DNA of 64,000 nt, from NCBI RefSeq assembly GCF_000420525.1, contig NZ_ATVC01000001.1:1-64000 (forward strand). Direction: 5' to 3'. Origin of the DNA: Aquaspirillum serpens DSM 68 (GTDB taxonomy: Bacteria; Pseudomonadota; Gammaproteobacteria; Burkholderiales; Aquaspirillaceae). The notes under the pieces were generated by a model. It had not been told where the DNA came from. It saw nothing but the letters and a program-made list of their open reading frames with translations, and searched no databases. Of the stretch, positions 17,071 to 30,665 are shown in pieces. Each line of letters opens with the position of its first letter. Positions within the stretch are counted from its first letter, which is position 1. A program made the position numbers and the translations under genes.

Positions 17071-18120
17071 TCAACAGGAAGCAAGGGGCAAACAGGCCTC
17101 AACATCTTCATCAGCGAGATAGTGCAAACGCTCGCCATATTGCCGTTGTTGGGCAAAAAACTCAGCAACCGCTGCATATTGCTGTTCGGGATGTTCAAGG
17201 GAATACATAAATTGGCGGAAGGGGTTGCTCCCGCGTAAACCTTTGGTGTACCAAGCAATGTGTTTGCGAGCAATGCGACACCCAGCATAATCACCATAAA
17301 ACGCATACAGCTCTTGCAAGTGCCCCATCAGCAATTGCGCGATTTCATCCACCTCGGGCTCGGGTAAACAATGGCCGGTTTGCAAATAGTGCAAAATCTC
17401 GCGGAATAGCCAAGGCCGCCCTTGTGCCGCACGGCCAATCATAATGGCGTCCGCCCCCGTGTAATCCAAAACAAACTTGGCTTTTTGTGGGGTGGTGATA
17501 TCACCATTTGCGATAACCGGAATCGACAATGCCGCTTTGACTTCAGCAATGGTGTCGTATTCGGCGGCGCCGAGATATTTATCTTCACGGGTGCGGCCAT
17601 GTAGCGCCAATGCCTGAATGCCACAGTCTTGGGCCACTTTTGCCACACGCAATACATTTTTCTCAGTACGGCACCATCCGGTTCGGGTTTTCAGCGTAAC
17701 CGGTACCTCTACTGCCTTGACCACCGCCTCTAAAATCCGCGCCACTAACGGCTCATCTTTCAACAATGCCGACCCTGCCGCCACATTGCACACTTTTTTA
17801 GCAGGGCATCCCATATTGATATCGATGATTTGAGCACCGCCTTCAACATTGCGCCGCGCTGCCTCTGCCATCTGTTGTGGATCAGAACCAGCGATTTGGA
17901 CCGAGATCGGGCCCGGTTCGCCGGTATGATCGGCACGTTTCAAGGTTTTACGTGATGTTGCCAATACGGTATTCGAGGTCATCATCTCGCTCACCGCCAA
18001 ACCTGCCCCAAAATGGCGGCATAAGATACGGAACGGACGATCGGTGACCCCTGCCATGGGAGCCAAAACCAAACGGTTTGGCAACACATAAGGGCCAATC
18101 TGAAAAGGGGAAGCCATCAC
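17071..18120 (-). CDS. dusB: tRNA-dihydrouridine synthase B
   Basis: This FMN-dependent enzyme reduces uridine to dihydrouridine in tRNA D-loops. Residues 10-240 form the TIM barrel: LAPMAGVTDRPFRILCR, the catalytic-cysteine segment IDINMGCPAKKVC, LKTRTGW, LHGRTR, VIANGDI and IMIGRAAQGRPW. The C-terminal helical tRNA-binding domain has RIARKHIAWYTKGL. The 349 residues slightly exceed the usual 320-330. The start is ATG at 18120 or the next codon. It is the first gene of the dusB-fis pair and is divergent from the lipoprotein gene at 18268. Confidence 0.95.
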   Translation of the reverse strand: MMASPFQIGPYVLPNRLVLAPMAGVTDRPFRILCRHFGAGLAVSEMMTSNTVLATSRKTLKRADHTGEPGPISVQIAGSDPQQMAEAARRNVEGGAQIIDINMGCPAKKVCNVAAGSALLKDEPLVARILEAVVKAVEVPVTLKTRTGWCRTEKNVLRVAKVAQDCGIQALALHGRTREDKYLGAAEYDTIAEVKAALSIPVIANGDITTPQKAKFVLDYTGADAIMIGRAAQGRPWLFREILHYLQTGHCLPEPEVDEIAQLLMGHLQELYAFYGDYAGCRIARKHIAWYTKGLRGSNPFRQFMYSLEHPEQQYAAVAEFFAQQRQYGERLHYLADEDVEACLPLASC

Positions 18121-18267
18121 TAAAGTGTGTTATCAAAAAGCGGAAAGCGGCGCATTTTAAGCTGTTTACAGGGTGGCTGACAAAAATTTTGCTTATTTTT
18201 TAAGCAGCTCACTGTTTTTACAACACCCGCTATTGTGGCAGTGCATTTTTCTGGCATACTTCTCACC

Positions 18268-18687
18268 ATGAAACCCGCCCTTTCTTTGCTTTTACTTGCC
18301 CTATTAAGCGCCTGCACATCACAGGTGGGCCTGTTCGCGCCACAACATCAGGTACGGCAGGGCTATCTCTACCAATACCAAGCACAGCCCACCCCTGATG
18401 AGCGCGATATTGAGCTCACTGTTTGGGCTGCACCCTTAAGCGGTGGAGAATGGAAGCTTGAAGATGAGTTGCAACGCTATGCTAAGCGTTATGCCCAAGA
18501 ACAAGACTGCATCAGCTACCGCCTCGATCGCATTACCCTCGGCCAATACAACACCTTTTTTGAAGGGAAACGCTACGTCCGAGGGGTGATGAATTGCACC
18601 AAACGACCTAGCAGCGCTTTGCAACCGACCACCCTAGCGCCAACGCCGGTAGTGCCCTTCCTTGATCGGCAACACGGCGGCAAATAA
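18268..18687 (+). CDS. Small predicted lipoprotein
   Basis: The 139-residue product begins MKPALSLLLLALLSACTSQ, a signal peptide with lipobox LSAC, so it should be lipidated at that cysteine and carried to the membrane. The mature part has no domain I recognise; two cysteines (QDCISY and VMNCTKR) could form a disulfide, and the tail is proline/threonine-rich. The ATG at 18268 was chosen because it starts the signal peptide directly; an upstream in-frame start at 18235 would bury it. A strong terminator follows. It is transcribed alone, divergently from dusB. Confidence 0.75.
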   Translation: MKPALSLLLLALLSACTSQVGLFAPQHQVRQGYLYQYQAQPTPDERDIELTVWAAPLSGGEWKLEDELQRYAKRYAQEQDCISYRLDRITLGQYNTFFEGKRYVRGVMNCTKRPSSALQPTTLAPTPVVPFLDRQHGGK

Positions 18688-18691
18688 AAAA

Positions 18692-18725
18692 CAAAAACGG
18701 TGATCGTTTCCAATCACCGTTTTTT
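18692..18725. terminator. Bidirectional intrinsic terminator
   Basis: A 12-bp stem AAAAACGGTGAT/ATCACCGTTTTT with T/A tracts on each side separates the lipoprotein gene (plus) from rnpB (minus) and can serve both. Confidence 0.85.
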
Positions 18726-18731
18726 AATGTT

Positions 18732-19110
18732 GAGGCAAAGTCAGTCTGTAAGCCGGGTTCTGTGTTAGGCGATAAACGCCCCAGACAGTCATTCCTCTAG
18801 GCCTGCCATTACTGACAGGCTCCAGCAACCTACCCGGGCACAACGCGAGCCACGTTAGCGCGCCCTGCTTGGTCTTGCTTCGAATGGGGTTTAGCCTGCC
18901 GTAGCCTGTTACCAGTTACGCGGTGTGCTCTTACCACACCTTTTCACCCTTACCTGATCTTCTTGCGAAGCCATCGGCGGTTCAGCTCTCTGTTCCACTT
19001 TCCGTCGCCTTACGACGCCTGGCCGTTAGCCAGCATTCTGCTCTATGAAGCCCGGACTTTCCTCCCCCCGTTTACACAGGCGGCGACTGCCCGACCAACT
19101 CTACCGCCAA
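18732..19110 (-). ncRNA. rnpB: RNase P RNA, bacterial class A
   Basis: The minus strand carries the conserved RNase P RNA elements: a 5' helix followed by GGGCAGTCGCCG, then GGAGGAAAGTCCGGGCTTC, GTAAGGGTGAAAAGGTG in the middle and, near the 3' end, CAGAACCCGGCTTACAGACT. It is the catalytic RNA that matures tRNA 5' ends. The ~379-base length is normal for class A. The exact ends are inferred from homologous RNAs. It lies downstream of grxD and ends just before a bidirectional terminator. Confidence 0.95.
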
Positions 19111-19112
19111 GC

Positions 19113-19118
19113 AGTATA
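19113..19118 (-). promoter_or_regulatory. Probable rnpB -10 box
   Basis: TATACT on the minus strand lies 5-7 bases before the expected rnpB 5' end, the normal place for a -10 hexamer. A -35 is weak (TTGGTC at 20-base spacing, inside the grxD 3' end). Confidence 0.4.
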
Positions 19119-19123
19119 ACAGA

Positions 19124-19444
19124 TTAGCTTGCCGCCGCGACCAAGGGTTGCAGTTCGCCGCTTTGGAACATTTCGGTCATGATGTCCGAACCACCGATAA
19201 ATTCGCCCTTGATATACAGTTGCGGGATAGTTGGCCAATTAGAAAATTCTTTGATGCCTTGGCGAATGGCAGGGTCTTGCAACACATCCACCGTCATCAC
19301 GCTTTTTGCTTCACAGGCTTTCAAAATTTGCACTGCGCGAGCAGAAAACCCACATTGTGGAAACTGAGCAGACCCTTTCATATACAGCACGATTGGGTTT
19401 TCAGTCACTTGTTGACGGATAACATCATGGATATTTTGGCTCAT
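19124..19444 (-). CDS. grxD: Monothiol glutaredoxin (Grx4/GrxD)
   Basis: This 106-residue CGFS-type glutaredoxin has the active site FPQCGFSARA, the KxxP-type opening IVLYMKGS, WPTIPQLYIKGEFIGGSDI for glutathione binding, and a TEMFQSGEL C-terminus. CGFS glutaredoxins bind and transfer [2Fe-2S] clusters in the cytoplasm, often with BolA, and have little reductase activity. It stands upstream of rnpB on the same strand. Confidence 0.95.
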   Translation of the reverse strand: MSQNIHDVIRQQVTENPIVLYMKGSAQFPQCGFSARAVQILKACEAKSVMTVDVLQDPAIRQGIKEFSNWPTIPQLYIKGEFIGGSDIMTEMFQSGELQPLVAAAS

Positions 19445-19503
19445 GGCTAAACCTCTAATAGTTGAGTGATTTACTAGGATTTTACGCCCTGTCTATCGTG
19501 GGG

Positions 19504-20382
19504 TCAATTTGTGCCGCGAGCTTGGCTAGCGAGCCATGCCGAAAAATCCGCTGCAACTTCAGGGTGTTTCAACGCATAGTCAACCGTGGCCTTGAGATAG
19601 CCCAACTTTGAACCACAGTCATAACGTTGACCGTGAAAAGGATGTGCTAAAACGGTTTCTTCCCGTAACAGCGCGGCAATGCCATCGGTCAATTGAATTT
19701 CACCACCGGCACCGGGTAGGACATGCTGCAGTTTGTCAAAAATATTGGCCGTTAAAATATACCGGCCAACCACCGCCAAGGTTGACGGCGCTTCTTCTGG
19801 CTTTGGCTTTTCTACGATAGAGGTTACTTGTTGCCATTGTGCATGAGGCGTGACTTGCACAATGCCGTAACTGCCTGTCTCTTGCGGTGCGACATGCTCA
19901 ACACCAAGAATCGAGGACTGTGATTCGGCAAAGACATCGACCATCTGTTGCATAGCACCGGGCGCACCATCGATCAAATCATCTGCCAAAATCACCGCAA
20001 ACGGTTCTCGCCCCACCACCGGACGCGCACATAACACCGCATGACCTAACCCCAACGCCTCGGTTTGACGAATGTAAATACAACTGGCCGAACGCGGCAA
20101 AATCCCCTGCACGGTGTCTAACAGCTTCTGCTTGTTACGCAGTTCTAGTTCAGTTTCTAGCTCATACGCTTTATCAAAATGGTCTTCAATCGAGCGTTTA
20201 TTGCGGCCAGTAATAAAAATTAACTCGGTAATCCCAGCTTCTAACGCCTCTTCAACCGCATACTGAATCAGCGGTTTATCCACCACCGGCAACATTTCTT
20301 TTGGGCTGGCTTTGGTTGCAGGCAAAAACCGTGTCCCCATACCCGCAACCGGAAACACTGCCTTGGTAATTCTCTTTTGCAT
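19504..20382 (-). CDS. galU: UTP-glucose-1-phosphate uridylyltransferase
   Basis: This 292-residue nucleotidyltransferase makes UDP-glucose, the donor for LPS glucose and other envelope glycans. It has [21 protein letters not shown] split over the N-terminal nucleotide loop (residues ~8-28), [29 protein letters not shown] and [12 protein letters not shown], and [13 protein letters not shown]-like motifs near the C-terminus (here [12 protein letters not shown]). The ATG at 20382 is preferred; an upstream in-frame TTG adds two residues. It probably supplies the WaaG-like enzyme encoded at 9713-10840. Confidence 0.95.
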   Translation of the reverse strand: MQKRITKAVFPVAGMGTRFLPATKASPKEMLPVVDKPLIQYAVEEALEAGITELIFITGRNKRSIEDHFDKAYELETELELRNKQKLLDTVQGILPRSASCIYIRQTEALGLGHAVLCARPVVGREPFAVILADDLIDGAPGAMQQMVDVFAESQSSILGVEHVAPQETGSYGIVQVTPHAQWQQVTSIVEKPKPEEAPSTLAVVGRYILTANIFDKLQHVLPGAGGEIQLTDGIAALLREETVLAHPFHGQRYDCGSKLGYLKATVDYALKHPEVAADFSAWLASQARGTN

Positions 20383-20414
20383 ATTCAACTCACAAAAAAC
20401 AGTTTCACATTTAA

Positions 20415-23854
<3,440 letters not shown>

Positions 23855-23950
23855 GCGTAAGGCTTCCCGCTTTATTCAGAATAAGCCGCCATTATAACCA
23901 AAACTGCAACGCCTGCGCGCCGCAACACGGATAGCAAAAATACTGCGTAC

Positions 23951-25921
23951 TTAGACGCGGAATCGCTCTACCAGCGAGGTGAGATCACGCGCTGACGATT
24001 GCAATGCGGTGGCGACTTCTGCGGTTTGTTCAATGTTGCTGGCACTATCGCGCACACGGCTGGCGATGTGTTCGGCATGGTGGGCAATGTTTTGGCTAGC
24101 TTGCCCTTGTTCTGCGACGGTTTGATGAATGCGGCTGGCTTTTTCTAAGGTACTCGCTGCGCCTTGCCGAATGTGGGCCAAGGTTTGTGCGGTATTCGCT
24201 AATAAACGCAAACCATGTTCCATCTGTTCACTGGCAGTTTGCATATCGGTTGCCGCCGAGCTGGTATCTTGACGAATTGCGCCAAGTAGCTGGGTGATTT
24301 CTTGCGTGGCGCTGGCGGTACGTTCGGCCAGTTTACGCACTTCATCTGCCACCACCGCAAAACCTCGCCCCTGTTCCCCTGCTCGCGCAGCCTCGATAGC
24401 GGCATTCAACGCTAATAAATTGGTTTGTTCAGCAATCTCTTGCACCGAGGCGACAATATGGCCCACCGCTTGCGAACGTGCATTTAAGCTATCAATCCGT
24501 TCGGCAGAAACAGTGATACTTTTTGCGGTGAGGCTGATCTCATTCGCCGTCTGCTGCATGGCATCAACCCCTTCATCTGCCAAATGACAGGCCCGTTGAG
24601 CATTGCCTTCGGAGGCACTGGCATCATCGCTGACTTGCCGCATGGCTTGGCTCATTTGTTGGGTGGCCGTAGCAATTTCTGACGAGGCATGGGTCTGCTC
24701 CGCAATCGCTTGTGCCGCCGTATCCGTCCCTTGAGCTAATGTCGATGCAGCAGAGCCTAACTGATGGGCATTGGTGTTCACTTCACGCAAGACGGTAGCA
24801 AAGGTTTCTACTAAGCGGTCGAAAGCCTGTGCCATCTGCGCGACTTCGTGTTCGCCTTTAATCCCCGTACGAGCGGTGAGGTCGAGGCTTTGCCCCATTT
24901 GATCCATCGTGCGATGTAATTTACGCACAGGTTTCAAAATACTGTTCGAAGTAAAACGGGATAGTAACAACACCATCCCTAACACCAATACCGCGACACC
25001 GAGGGCGATTTTAAAGGTCAGTGCTGCCGCTGCCGCCCGCCGTTCTGCTTCATCTTTCATTGCGTAAAACAGCGTGTCTTGCATCCCCTTCATCGCGTCA
25101 ATGCGAAAAGAGGCCAACTCAAACCAGCGTGGTGCTGACACCAAAGCCAGCGGATCGGTACTGACCAACAATTTTTCGCGCAAATTGGGAATATTGGCAT
25201 AGTCATCTGAAGCACGAATAGCGCGATAAACTTCGACCATCACCGGCGTGGCCAAACGCTCAAAAGTTTCTAGGCAACTCGATTGTTGCCCCGCACGCAC
25301 CATCACATTGCGTTTTACCGCATCATTTAACATGCCACGACTTAAAGCGGCATAGACCTCGGCACGTTCCCGACCTGCAAATTCTTTCTCACACAATAAC
25401 GCTTGTAAGGAAGCTGTTTCGCGCGCCAACTCGGCATCGGTTTGCATCTGAATTAAGCTGCTGATGATGGCAAACGAGGCATCAATTGGACGGGCGAAGC
25501 CTTCGACTAACTCTTTTTCGGCAGCTTGACCTTGATCTAAGCGTTGCCGCAGCCCTTGTAATCCCGCTAAATGTTGTTCAAGTTCGCGTACGCGATCGGC
25601 TAAGACAGGAGGCAAGTCGATTTGTTGACTGGCTTGTAACAAAGCTTGTCGGCTTTGCTCTGCGACGGGCCGCGCTGTTTCGATAGACTGGCGCGATTTG
25701 GGATCTGACAGCAGGCCAACCGAGAGTCCACGCTCGGCCTGTAGGGTATGCATTAAATCACCAGCCAGACCCGCAAATACGATCAACTGTGCCGACTCTG
25801 ACAAAGCACTTGCTTCACGCCAATCACGCCACCCTAAATGCGAGGCATAGCCCAGCACAGCACATAACGGCACCAAGACCAATAACACCAGTCGTGTGCG
25901 AATTGATAAGGCAGCAAACAT
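23951..25921 (-). CDS. Methyl-accepting chemotaxis protein with NIT-like sensor
   Basis: This 656-residue receptor has TM1 at ~8-30, a ~270-residue periplasmic region resembling the nitrate/nitrite-sensing NIT domain ([14 protein letters not shown] and all-helical), TM2 ([19 protein letters not shown]), a HAMP domain ([15 protein letters not shown]) and a long signalling coiled coil with the conserved hairpin tip [20 protein letters not shown]. The ATG at 25921 follows GGAAAGGATTCC; an upstream in-frame start was rejected. It is inserted between smc and zipA, and no other chemotaxis genes are in the window. Confidence 0.9.
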   Translation of the reverse strand: MFAALSIRTRLVLLVLVPLCAVLGYASHLGWRDWREASALSESAQLIVFAGLAGDLMHTLQAERGLSVGLLSDPKSRQSIETARPVAEQSRQALLQASQQIDLPPVLADRVRELEQHLAGLQGLRQRLDQGQAAEKELVEGFARPIDASFAIISSLIQMQTDAELARETASLQALLCEKEFAGRERAEVYAALSRGMLNDAVKRNVMVRAGQQSSCLETFERLATPVMVEVYRAIRASDDYANIPNLREKLLVSTDPLALVSAPRWFELASFRIDAMKGMQDTLFYAMKDEAERRAAAAALTFKIALGVAVLVLGMVLLLSRFTSNSILKPVRKLHRTMDQMGQSLDLTARTGIKGEHEVAQMAQAFDRLVETFATVLREVNTNAHQLGSAASTLAQGTDTAAQAIAEQTHASSEIATATQQMSQAMRQVSDDASASEGNAQRACHLADEGVDAMQQTANEISLTAKSITVSAERIDSLNARSQAVGHIVASVQEIAEQTNLLALNAAIEAARAGEQGRGFAVVADEVRKLAERTASATQEITQLLGAIRQDTSSAATDMQTASEQMEHGLRLLANTAQTLAHIRQGAASTLEKASRIHQTVAEQGQASQNIAHHAEHIASRVRDSASNIEQTAEVATALQSSARDLTSLVERFRV

Positions 25922-26017
25922 GGAATCCTTTCCGCAACCGCTGTCACCTAAAACTGGCAAACCGATTTAAGTCGATTCGCCAGCACCTCCCGCGTTACCT
26001 TGTTTAAGGTATTTACA

Positions 26018-26043
26018 AGACTGCCACCGTTAGCCGGCAGTCT
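26018..26043 (-). terminator. Hairpin between smc and the chemoreceptor gene
   Basis: An 8-bp stem AGACTGCC/GGCAGTCT lies ~40 bases after the smc stop codon. On the minus strand only TTG and mixed A/T follow, so it is a weak terminator at best. Confidence 0.4.
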
Positions 26044-26081
26044 GCTTTGACAATTTGCAAAAAAAATAAAAAATATAAAAG

Positions 26082-29000
26082 TCACTGCTCACGCAAATGC
26101 AAGGCTTCAATAATATCCACCGCAACCACACGGCTAACCCCTTGTTCTTGCATCGTAACCCCGATGAGTTGGTTCGCCATTTCCATTGTCAAACGATTAT
26201 GACTAATATATAAAAACTGTGTTCGCTCTGCCATCATCTTAACCAAATCGCAAAAACGTCCTGTATTGGCATCGTCTAATGGTGCATCAACCTCATCCAA
26301 TAAACAAAATGGGGCAGGATTCAGGCGGAACAATGAAAAAACCAAACTCATGGCCGTCAACGCCTTTTCTCCACCCGATAACAGATGAATGGTGGAGTTT
26401 TTCTTGCCGGGGGGCTGGGCAATAATTTGCACCCCTGCTTGCAACACATCGCCCTCAGTCAACACCAACTCTGCCCGACCACCGCCAAACAGCAACGGGA
26501 ATAACTCCGCCATCGAGGCATTTACCTGTTGGAAAGTAGCTTGTAACCGCTCGCGAGTTTCATCATCAATTTTGGCAATGGCATCGTGCAATAATGCCAT
26601 CGCCTGTTGCAAGTCATCAGACTGTGTTTGCAAATAGGTTTGCCGTTGTTGGGCGGCTTGTAATTCTTCCAGCGCCGCCAAGTTAACCGCCCCCAGTTGT
26701 TGAATCGATGCCGCTAAACGTGAGATCTCCGCTTGCAAAGACGAGGCTTTTTGTTTTTCCGGCAATTGCGCCAACAGCGTTTCTTCGTCAGCCTCAGCAT
26801 CAAATAACTCTTGGCTAAAACGCAAAATGGCTAATTGCGCCTCTTGAATTTTTAACAAGGCTTGGCTGATGCTATCGCGTATTGGCACCAGATGTTGTTC
26901 AGCCTGTTGCCGTTGTTGTTCTAATTGGCGCAGTTTTTCCTGCCAGCCGTTCACCGCATCCCTTACTTGCTGTACGGCAAGTAAACAGTTTTCCCGCGCC
27001 AGCACCGCTTCTTCAACTTGCCACAATAGGGCCTCTTCATCAAAACGTGCCGATTCGCTGATGCGCTGTTGTTGGCGGTCGCGTGCTTGTTGTAAGCGTT
27101 GTTGTAAATCGTGCTGGCGACGTTGTAATTCTGCTGTACGTTGTTCAGCTTGTTGCAGCACAAACCGTGCCTGTTGGATAGCTTTTTCTTGTTCTCGTTG
27201 TCGTTGCCGAGCCAGTTGCAACCCCGTTTCTGCATCAAGCCGTTGAATACGCAAGGTTTCGTTTAAATCGGCCAGTTCTTCGAGCTGGGTAGCGCGTTCT
27301 TCCAACTCCACCTCAGCATAATGCAAATCTTCTTGCGCCGACGCATATTGCTCTTGCAATGCCCATTGCTGTTCTGCTGCTCGCTGTTGTTCAGCCTGTA
27401 AAGAAGCATAACCGTGCTGCTGTTTTTGCACTGCCAACTCGGCTTGGTGTAACGCGGTCTGTTGTTGCTTATATTGCTGCCGCAGTTGGACGAGATCATT
27501 AGCGAGGGTATGCAACGCCGCTTCGCTCACCGTCACCTCGGCTTGGCATTGCTGCCATTGCGGTTGTAAAAATTGTTTTTCTTGTTCCGCCTGTTGCCAT
27601 TGTTGTTGTCGATATAAAACGCTGCTATCGACACTGCCTGCATGAAATTGCACACCATAGGCATCTGCCCAATGACCATCACGACAGACCACCCGCTGGC
27701 CATCTCGCAGTTGTCCCTGCCATTGATACACCTCAGCCAAGCTCTCCACACAAAATACCTGTGCTAACACACTGTGCAACCAAGGCAAGACCGCAGTGTG
27801 GGTGAGTTGCACTTGATCCAATAAACAGGGTAACGGCAATGCTGGCACAGTGTTGACCGCCGTGGCGGTGGCAGCCGGATGTAACAGGCGTAGCGCCATC
27901 GGTGGTACCGAAGTCGGATGCACAGGGCTGATTCGGCCATTGATGGCGGCTTGTAAGATGGCCTCGAGTGCCACTTGCCAAGTTGGTGAACATTGCAACG
28001 CTTGGTGCAAAACCGGCGCTTGTGCCAATCCCTGCTCGGCCAACCATGCCGCTTCTTCTTGTGATGAAGGCTGTGTCAATAAAGCAGCAAGGGCCTCTGC
28101 TTTGGCTTCAGCAGCCACCCATGCCGCATGTTGAACTTTGAGCTGTTGCTGTTGTTGGGATAGCTGTTGTTGCTGTTGCTGATAACGCGCTTCTTCCTGC
28201 TGCAGCTGCTCGGCGAGGGTATCAAAGGCGAGTTGACAGTGTTGCCGCAGGTCTTCTGCTTGTTGCCAAGCCTGTTGTCGTTCCTGTAAGGCACTGTTGT
28301 CTTGGCTGTGTGTTAGTTGTTGCAGGCGTTGCTGTAGCTGTTGCAAGCTCTGTTGTAAGTGCTGTTGCCGTTGTTGACTTAAATCGCGCTGGCGCAATAC
28401 CTCGTGATATTGCCGTTGTTGTTGTTGCCATGCCTGATCGAGTTGTTGAAAGGCTTGTTCTGCTTGTGGCAAGTGGTCATCTTCTTCACCTTCTTGCTCT
28501 AGCCCTTGCACTAACTGTTCTTGTGCCAAATCGGATTGCCATTGTGCCTCTTCCAACTGGGGCAACAAGGCCTGTTGTTGCTGTTCTAGCTCGGCAATTT
28601 CGTTTGCCAGATGGGTTGCGTCATTGTGTAAGCGTTGTTGCATCTCGCGCTGATAACGCAATTGCTCTTCGAGCCGTGCTTGGGCAGCCGTGCGTTCAGC
28701 CAGTAGTTGCTGTTGCTGTGCCAATTCATCGTTCGCGGCAAAATGCGCTTCACGCACCTCAATCAACCCTTGTTCACAGGTGGTGATTTGGGTTTGCCAG
28801 CTTTCTTGTTCAGTTTCGAGCTGCGCTAATTGTGTCCGCGCCTGCGCTTCTTGTTGTTGTGCCTCACGTTTACGCAACAAGGCCAATAAATTTTGCTTTT
28901 CGCTGAGGGTTTGTCTGAGCGTTTGATATTCGCTGGCAACGGCGGCTTGTTGCTGCAATTTATCAATCTGCTGCTGCAATTCGCTGCGAATGTCCTCTAC

Positions 29001-29579
29001 TCGCGCCAAATTATCACGGGTATCTGCCAGTCGGTGTTCAGTCTCGCGGCGTCGCTCTTTATATTTAGAAACCCCAGCCGCCTCTTCTAAATAAGCACGC
29101 AATTCTTCTGGGCGGGCTTCGATAATGCGCGAGATCATGCCTTGTTCGATCACCGCATAACCACGCGTCCCGACCCCCGTGCCTAAAAATAGATCAGCAA
29201 TATCGCGCCGCCGCACTTGCTGTTGGTTAATCCAATAGCTGGAATCGCCTTGTCGCGTTAAAACCCGTTTAATCGAGATTTCACCGTACTGGCCCCATGC
29301 CCCTGCGGCACGACCTTCGCTGTTATCAAACACCAATTCTACCGAGGCACGGCTGGCAGGTTTGCGTTGGCCAGAGCCATTAAAAATCACATCCTGCATC
29401 GATTCGCCACGCAGCTGTTTGGCCGAAGACTCGCCCAACACCCAGCGCACCGCATCAATCACATTCGATTTGCCGCAGCCATTCGGCCCCACCACTGCAA
29501 CCAGTTGTCCCGGTATCGGAATCGTCGTAGGGTCAACAAAAGATTTAAAACCAGCCAGCTTGATATGGGTTAGACGCAC
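26082..29579 (-). CDS. smc: Chromosome segregation ATPase SMC
   Basis: This 1165-residue SMC has an N-terminal head with Walker A GPNGCGKSNVIDAVRW (about residues 31-46) and the QxVI element GYAVIEQGMIS, two long coiled coils around a hinge (~510-650), and a C-terminal head with the signature LLSGGEKALTAMSLVFS and Walker B PFCLLDEVDAPLDDAN. It loads on DNA and organises chromosome arms, normally with ScpAB, which are not in this window. The arms are extraordinarily rich in glutamine, including short Q runs. The gene starts 30 bases after a glycosyltransferase stop and is followed by a NIT-type chemoreceptor instead of zipA. Confidence 0.97.
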   Translation of the reverse strand: MRLTHIKLAGFKSFVDPTTIPIPGQLVAVVGPNGCGKSNVIDAVRWVLGESSAKQLRGESMQDVIFNGSGQRKPASRASVELVFDNSEGRAAGAWGQYGEISIKRVLTRQGDSSYWINQQQVRRRDIADLFLGTGVGTRGYAVIEQGMISRIIEARPEELRAYLEEAAGVSKYKERRRETEHRLADTRDNLARVEDIRSELQQQIDKLQQQAAVASEYQTLRQTLSEKQNLLALLRKREAQQQEAQARTQLAQLETEQESWQTQITTCEQGLIEVREAHFAANDELAQQQQLLAERTAAQARLEEQLRYQREMQQRLHNDATHLANEIAELEQQQQALLPQLEEAQWQSDLAQEQLVQGLEQEGEEDDHLPQAEQAFQQLDQAWQQQQRQYHEVLRQRDLSQQRQQHLQQSLQQLQQRLQQLTHSQDNSALQERQQAWQQAEDLRQHCQLAFDTLAEQLQQEEARYQQQQQQLSQQQQQLKVQHAAWVAAEAKAEALAALLTQPSSQEEAAWLAEQGLAQAPVLHQALQCSPTWQVALEAILQAAINGRISPVHPTSVPPMALRLLHPAATATAVNTVPALPLPCLLDQVQLTHTAVLPWLHSVLAQVFCVESLAEVYQWQGQLRDGQRVVCRDGHWADAYGVQFHAGSVDSSVLYRQQQWQQAEQEKQFLQPQWQQCQAEVTVSEAALHTLANDLVQLRQQYKQQQTALHQAELAVQKQQHGYASLQAEQQRAAEQQWALQEQYASAQEDLHYAEVELEERATQLEELADLNETLRIQRLDAETGLQLARQRQREQEKAIQQARFVLQQAEQRTAELQRRQHDLQQRLQQARDRQQQRISESARFDEEALLWQVEEAVLARENCLLAVQQVRDAVNGWQEKLRQLEQQRQQAEQHLVPIRDSISQALLKIQEAQLAILRFSQELFDAEADEETLLAQLPEKQKASSLQAEISRLAASIQQLGAVNLAALEELQAAQQRQTYLQTQSDDLQQAMALLHDAIAKIDDETRERLQATFQQVNASMAELFPLLFGGGRAELVLTEGDVLQAGVQIIAQPPGKKNSTIHLLSGGEKALTAMSLVFSLFRLNPAPFCLLDEVDAPLDDANTGRFCDLVKMMAERTQFLYISHNRLTMEMANQLIGVTMQEQGVSRVVAVDIIEALHLREQ

Positions 29580-29609
29580 AGCAACACGCTCACAACAAAA
29601 AGTCGGCCA

Positions 29610-30656
29610 TTATGCCGCAGTCTCAGCCAAAGACGGCATCAACTGTCGCCAAGCCGATAAACACATCGCCACCGGAATATCCTGCGCCTCATGTGAAGAA
29701 GCCTGTAGCACCCGATGAGACACTTTCCACGGCCGCCAGTGCGTTACATCACTTTGGCCAAAGAAACACACAATCGGTTTCTCCAATGCCGCCGCCACAT
29801 GCATCGCGCCGCCATCGCTGCAAATTACGCTGTCACATAATGCCAAACCAGCAAATAACTGCTCTAGATGTTGCGTTGGGCAAGCACGGACAGGTAATTC
29901 ACTCACCGCATCTAAAATTTGCCGTGCTTTATCATCATCACCGGGGTGGCGCTTATCTTGGTTGCTACCAGGGGACCAAAATAAATGCACAGCAACCTCA
30001 TGTTCAACACACAATGACGTAATCAGCTCGATGAAATGCTTAACCGGCCAACGCTGGCTTGGCTTACGGGCGCTGATGTGTACGCCAACAACTGGCCGTT
30101 TTGCGTCATAGCCAGTAAGCAAGGTTTTTTGATATTCGGTGACTAAAGCGGGATCGGGGTAGAGCGTGGTTTTATCCGGTGGGGTAGCCACCCCCAACGC
30201 CTGTGCCAGAGGCCATAACGCTTCGACATGATGGCAAGGTTCGGTCGGCACAGGAAGGGCGGTGGTCAACCGGCGATCGGGTTGTGCACCGGCAAAGCCG
30301 AGGGTTTTACCAGGGGCAATCCAATGCGCCAAGCCAAGGGCACGGCCGGCATAGCCCGATTGCGCTAAAACAACGGCATCGTAACCAACTTGCCGCAGCT
30401 GCCACAATAATTGCACCTTGCCCCAATACGCACCCCATAACGATTGCCCAGCTAGGCGGTGTTTGCCTTTGGTATAGCAATAGACATGGTTCAGTGCAGG
30501 ATGGCGTGCCAAGACAGGCGCGTTATAGCTATTCACTAAGGCATCCAGCCGTGCCTGTGGCCAGCGTTGGCGTAGGGCGGTCAATAAGGGCGTGGTTAAA
30601 ATCAAATCGCCAATGTTATCGCGCCGGATAATCCGGATAATCAGTATTTTTTCCAT
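29610..30656 (-). CDS. GT9 family glycosyltransferase (heptosyltransferase-like)
   Basis: The 348-residue GT-B protein opens LIIRIIRRDNIGDLILTTPLL, the GT9 acceptor-side signature, and has VVGVHISARKPSQRWPVKHF and VICSDGGAMHVAAALEKPIVCFF in the donor half, close to WaaF/WaaQ motifs. It probably transfers a heptose-type sugar to LPS or a surface glycan at the cytoplasmic membrane face; donor and acceptor cannot be read from sequence. It is the last gene of the glycan cluster, ten bases after wbpP and 30 bases before smc. Confidence 0.8.
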   Translation of the reverse strand: MEKILIIRIIRRDNIGDLILTTPLLTALRQRWPQARLDALVNSYNAPVLARHPALNHVYCYTKGKHRLAGQSLWGAYWGKVQLLWQLRQVGYDAVVLAQSGYAGRALGLAHWIAPGKTLGFAGAQPDRRLTTALPVPTEPCHHVEALWPLAQALGVATPPDKTTLYPDPALVTEYQKTLLTGYDAKRPVVGVHISARKPSQRWPVKHFIELITSLCVEHEVAVHLFWSPGSNQDKRHPGDDDKARQILDAVSELPVRACPTQHLEQLFAGLALCDSVICSDGGAMHVAAALEKPIVCFFGQSDVTHWRPWKVSHRVLQASSHEAQDIPVAMCLSAWRQLMPSLAETAA

Positions 30657-30665
30657 TGCTTCTGC

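Noticed and set aside
27400-28900. Long open frames on the plus strand opposite smc
   Set aside because: They are shadows of the glutamine/leucine-rich smc coding sequence (Cys/Ser/Ala-rich frames) with no start signals or homology.
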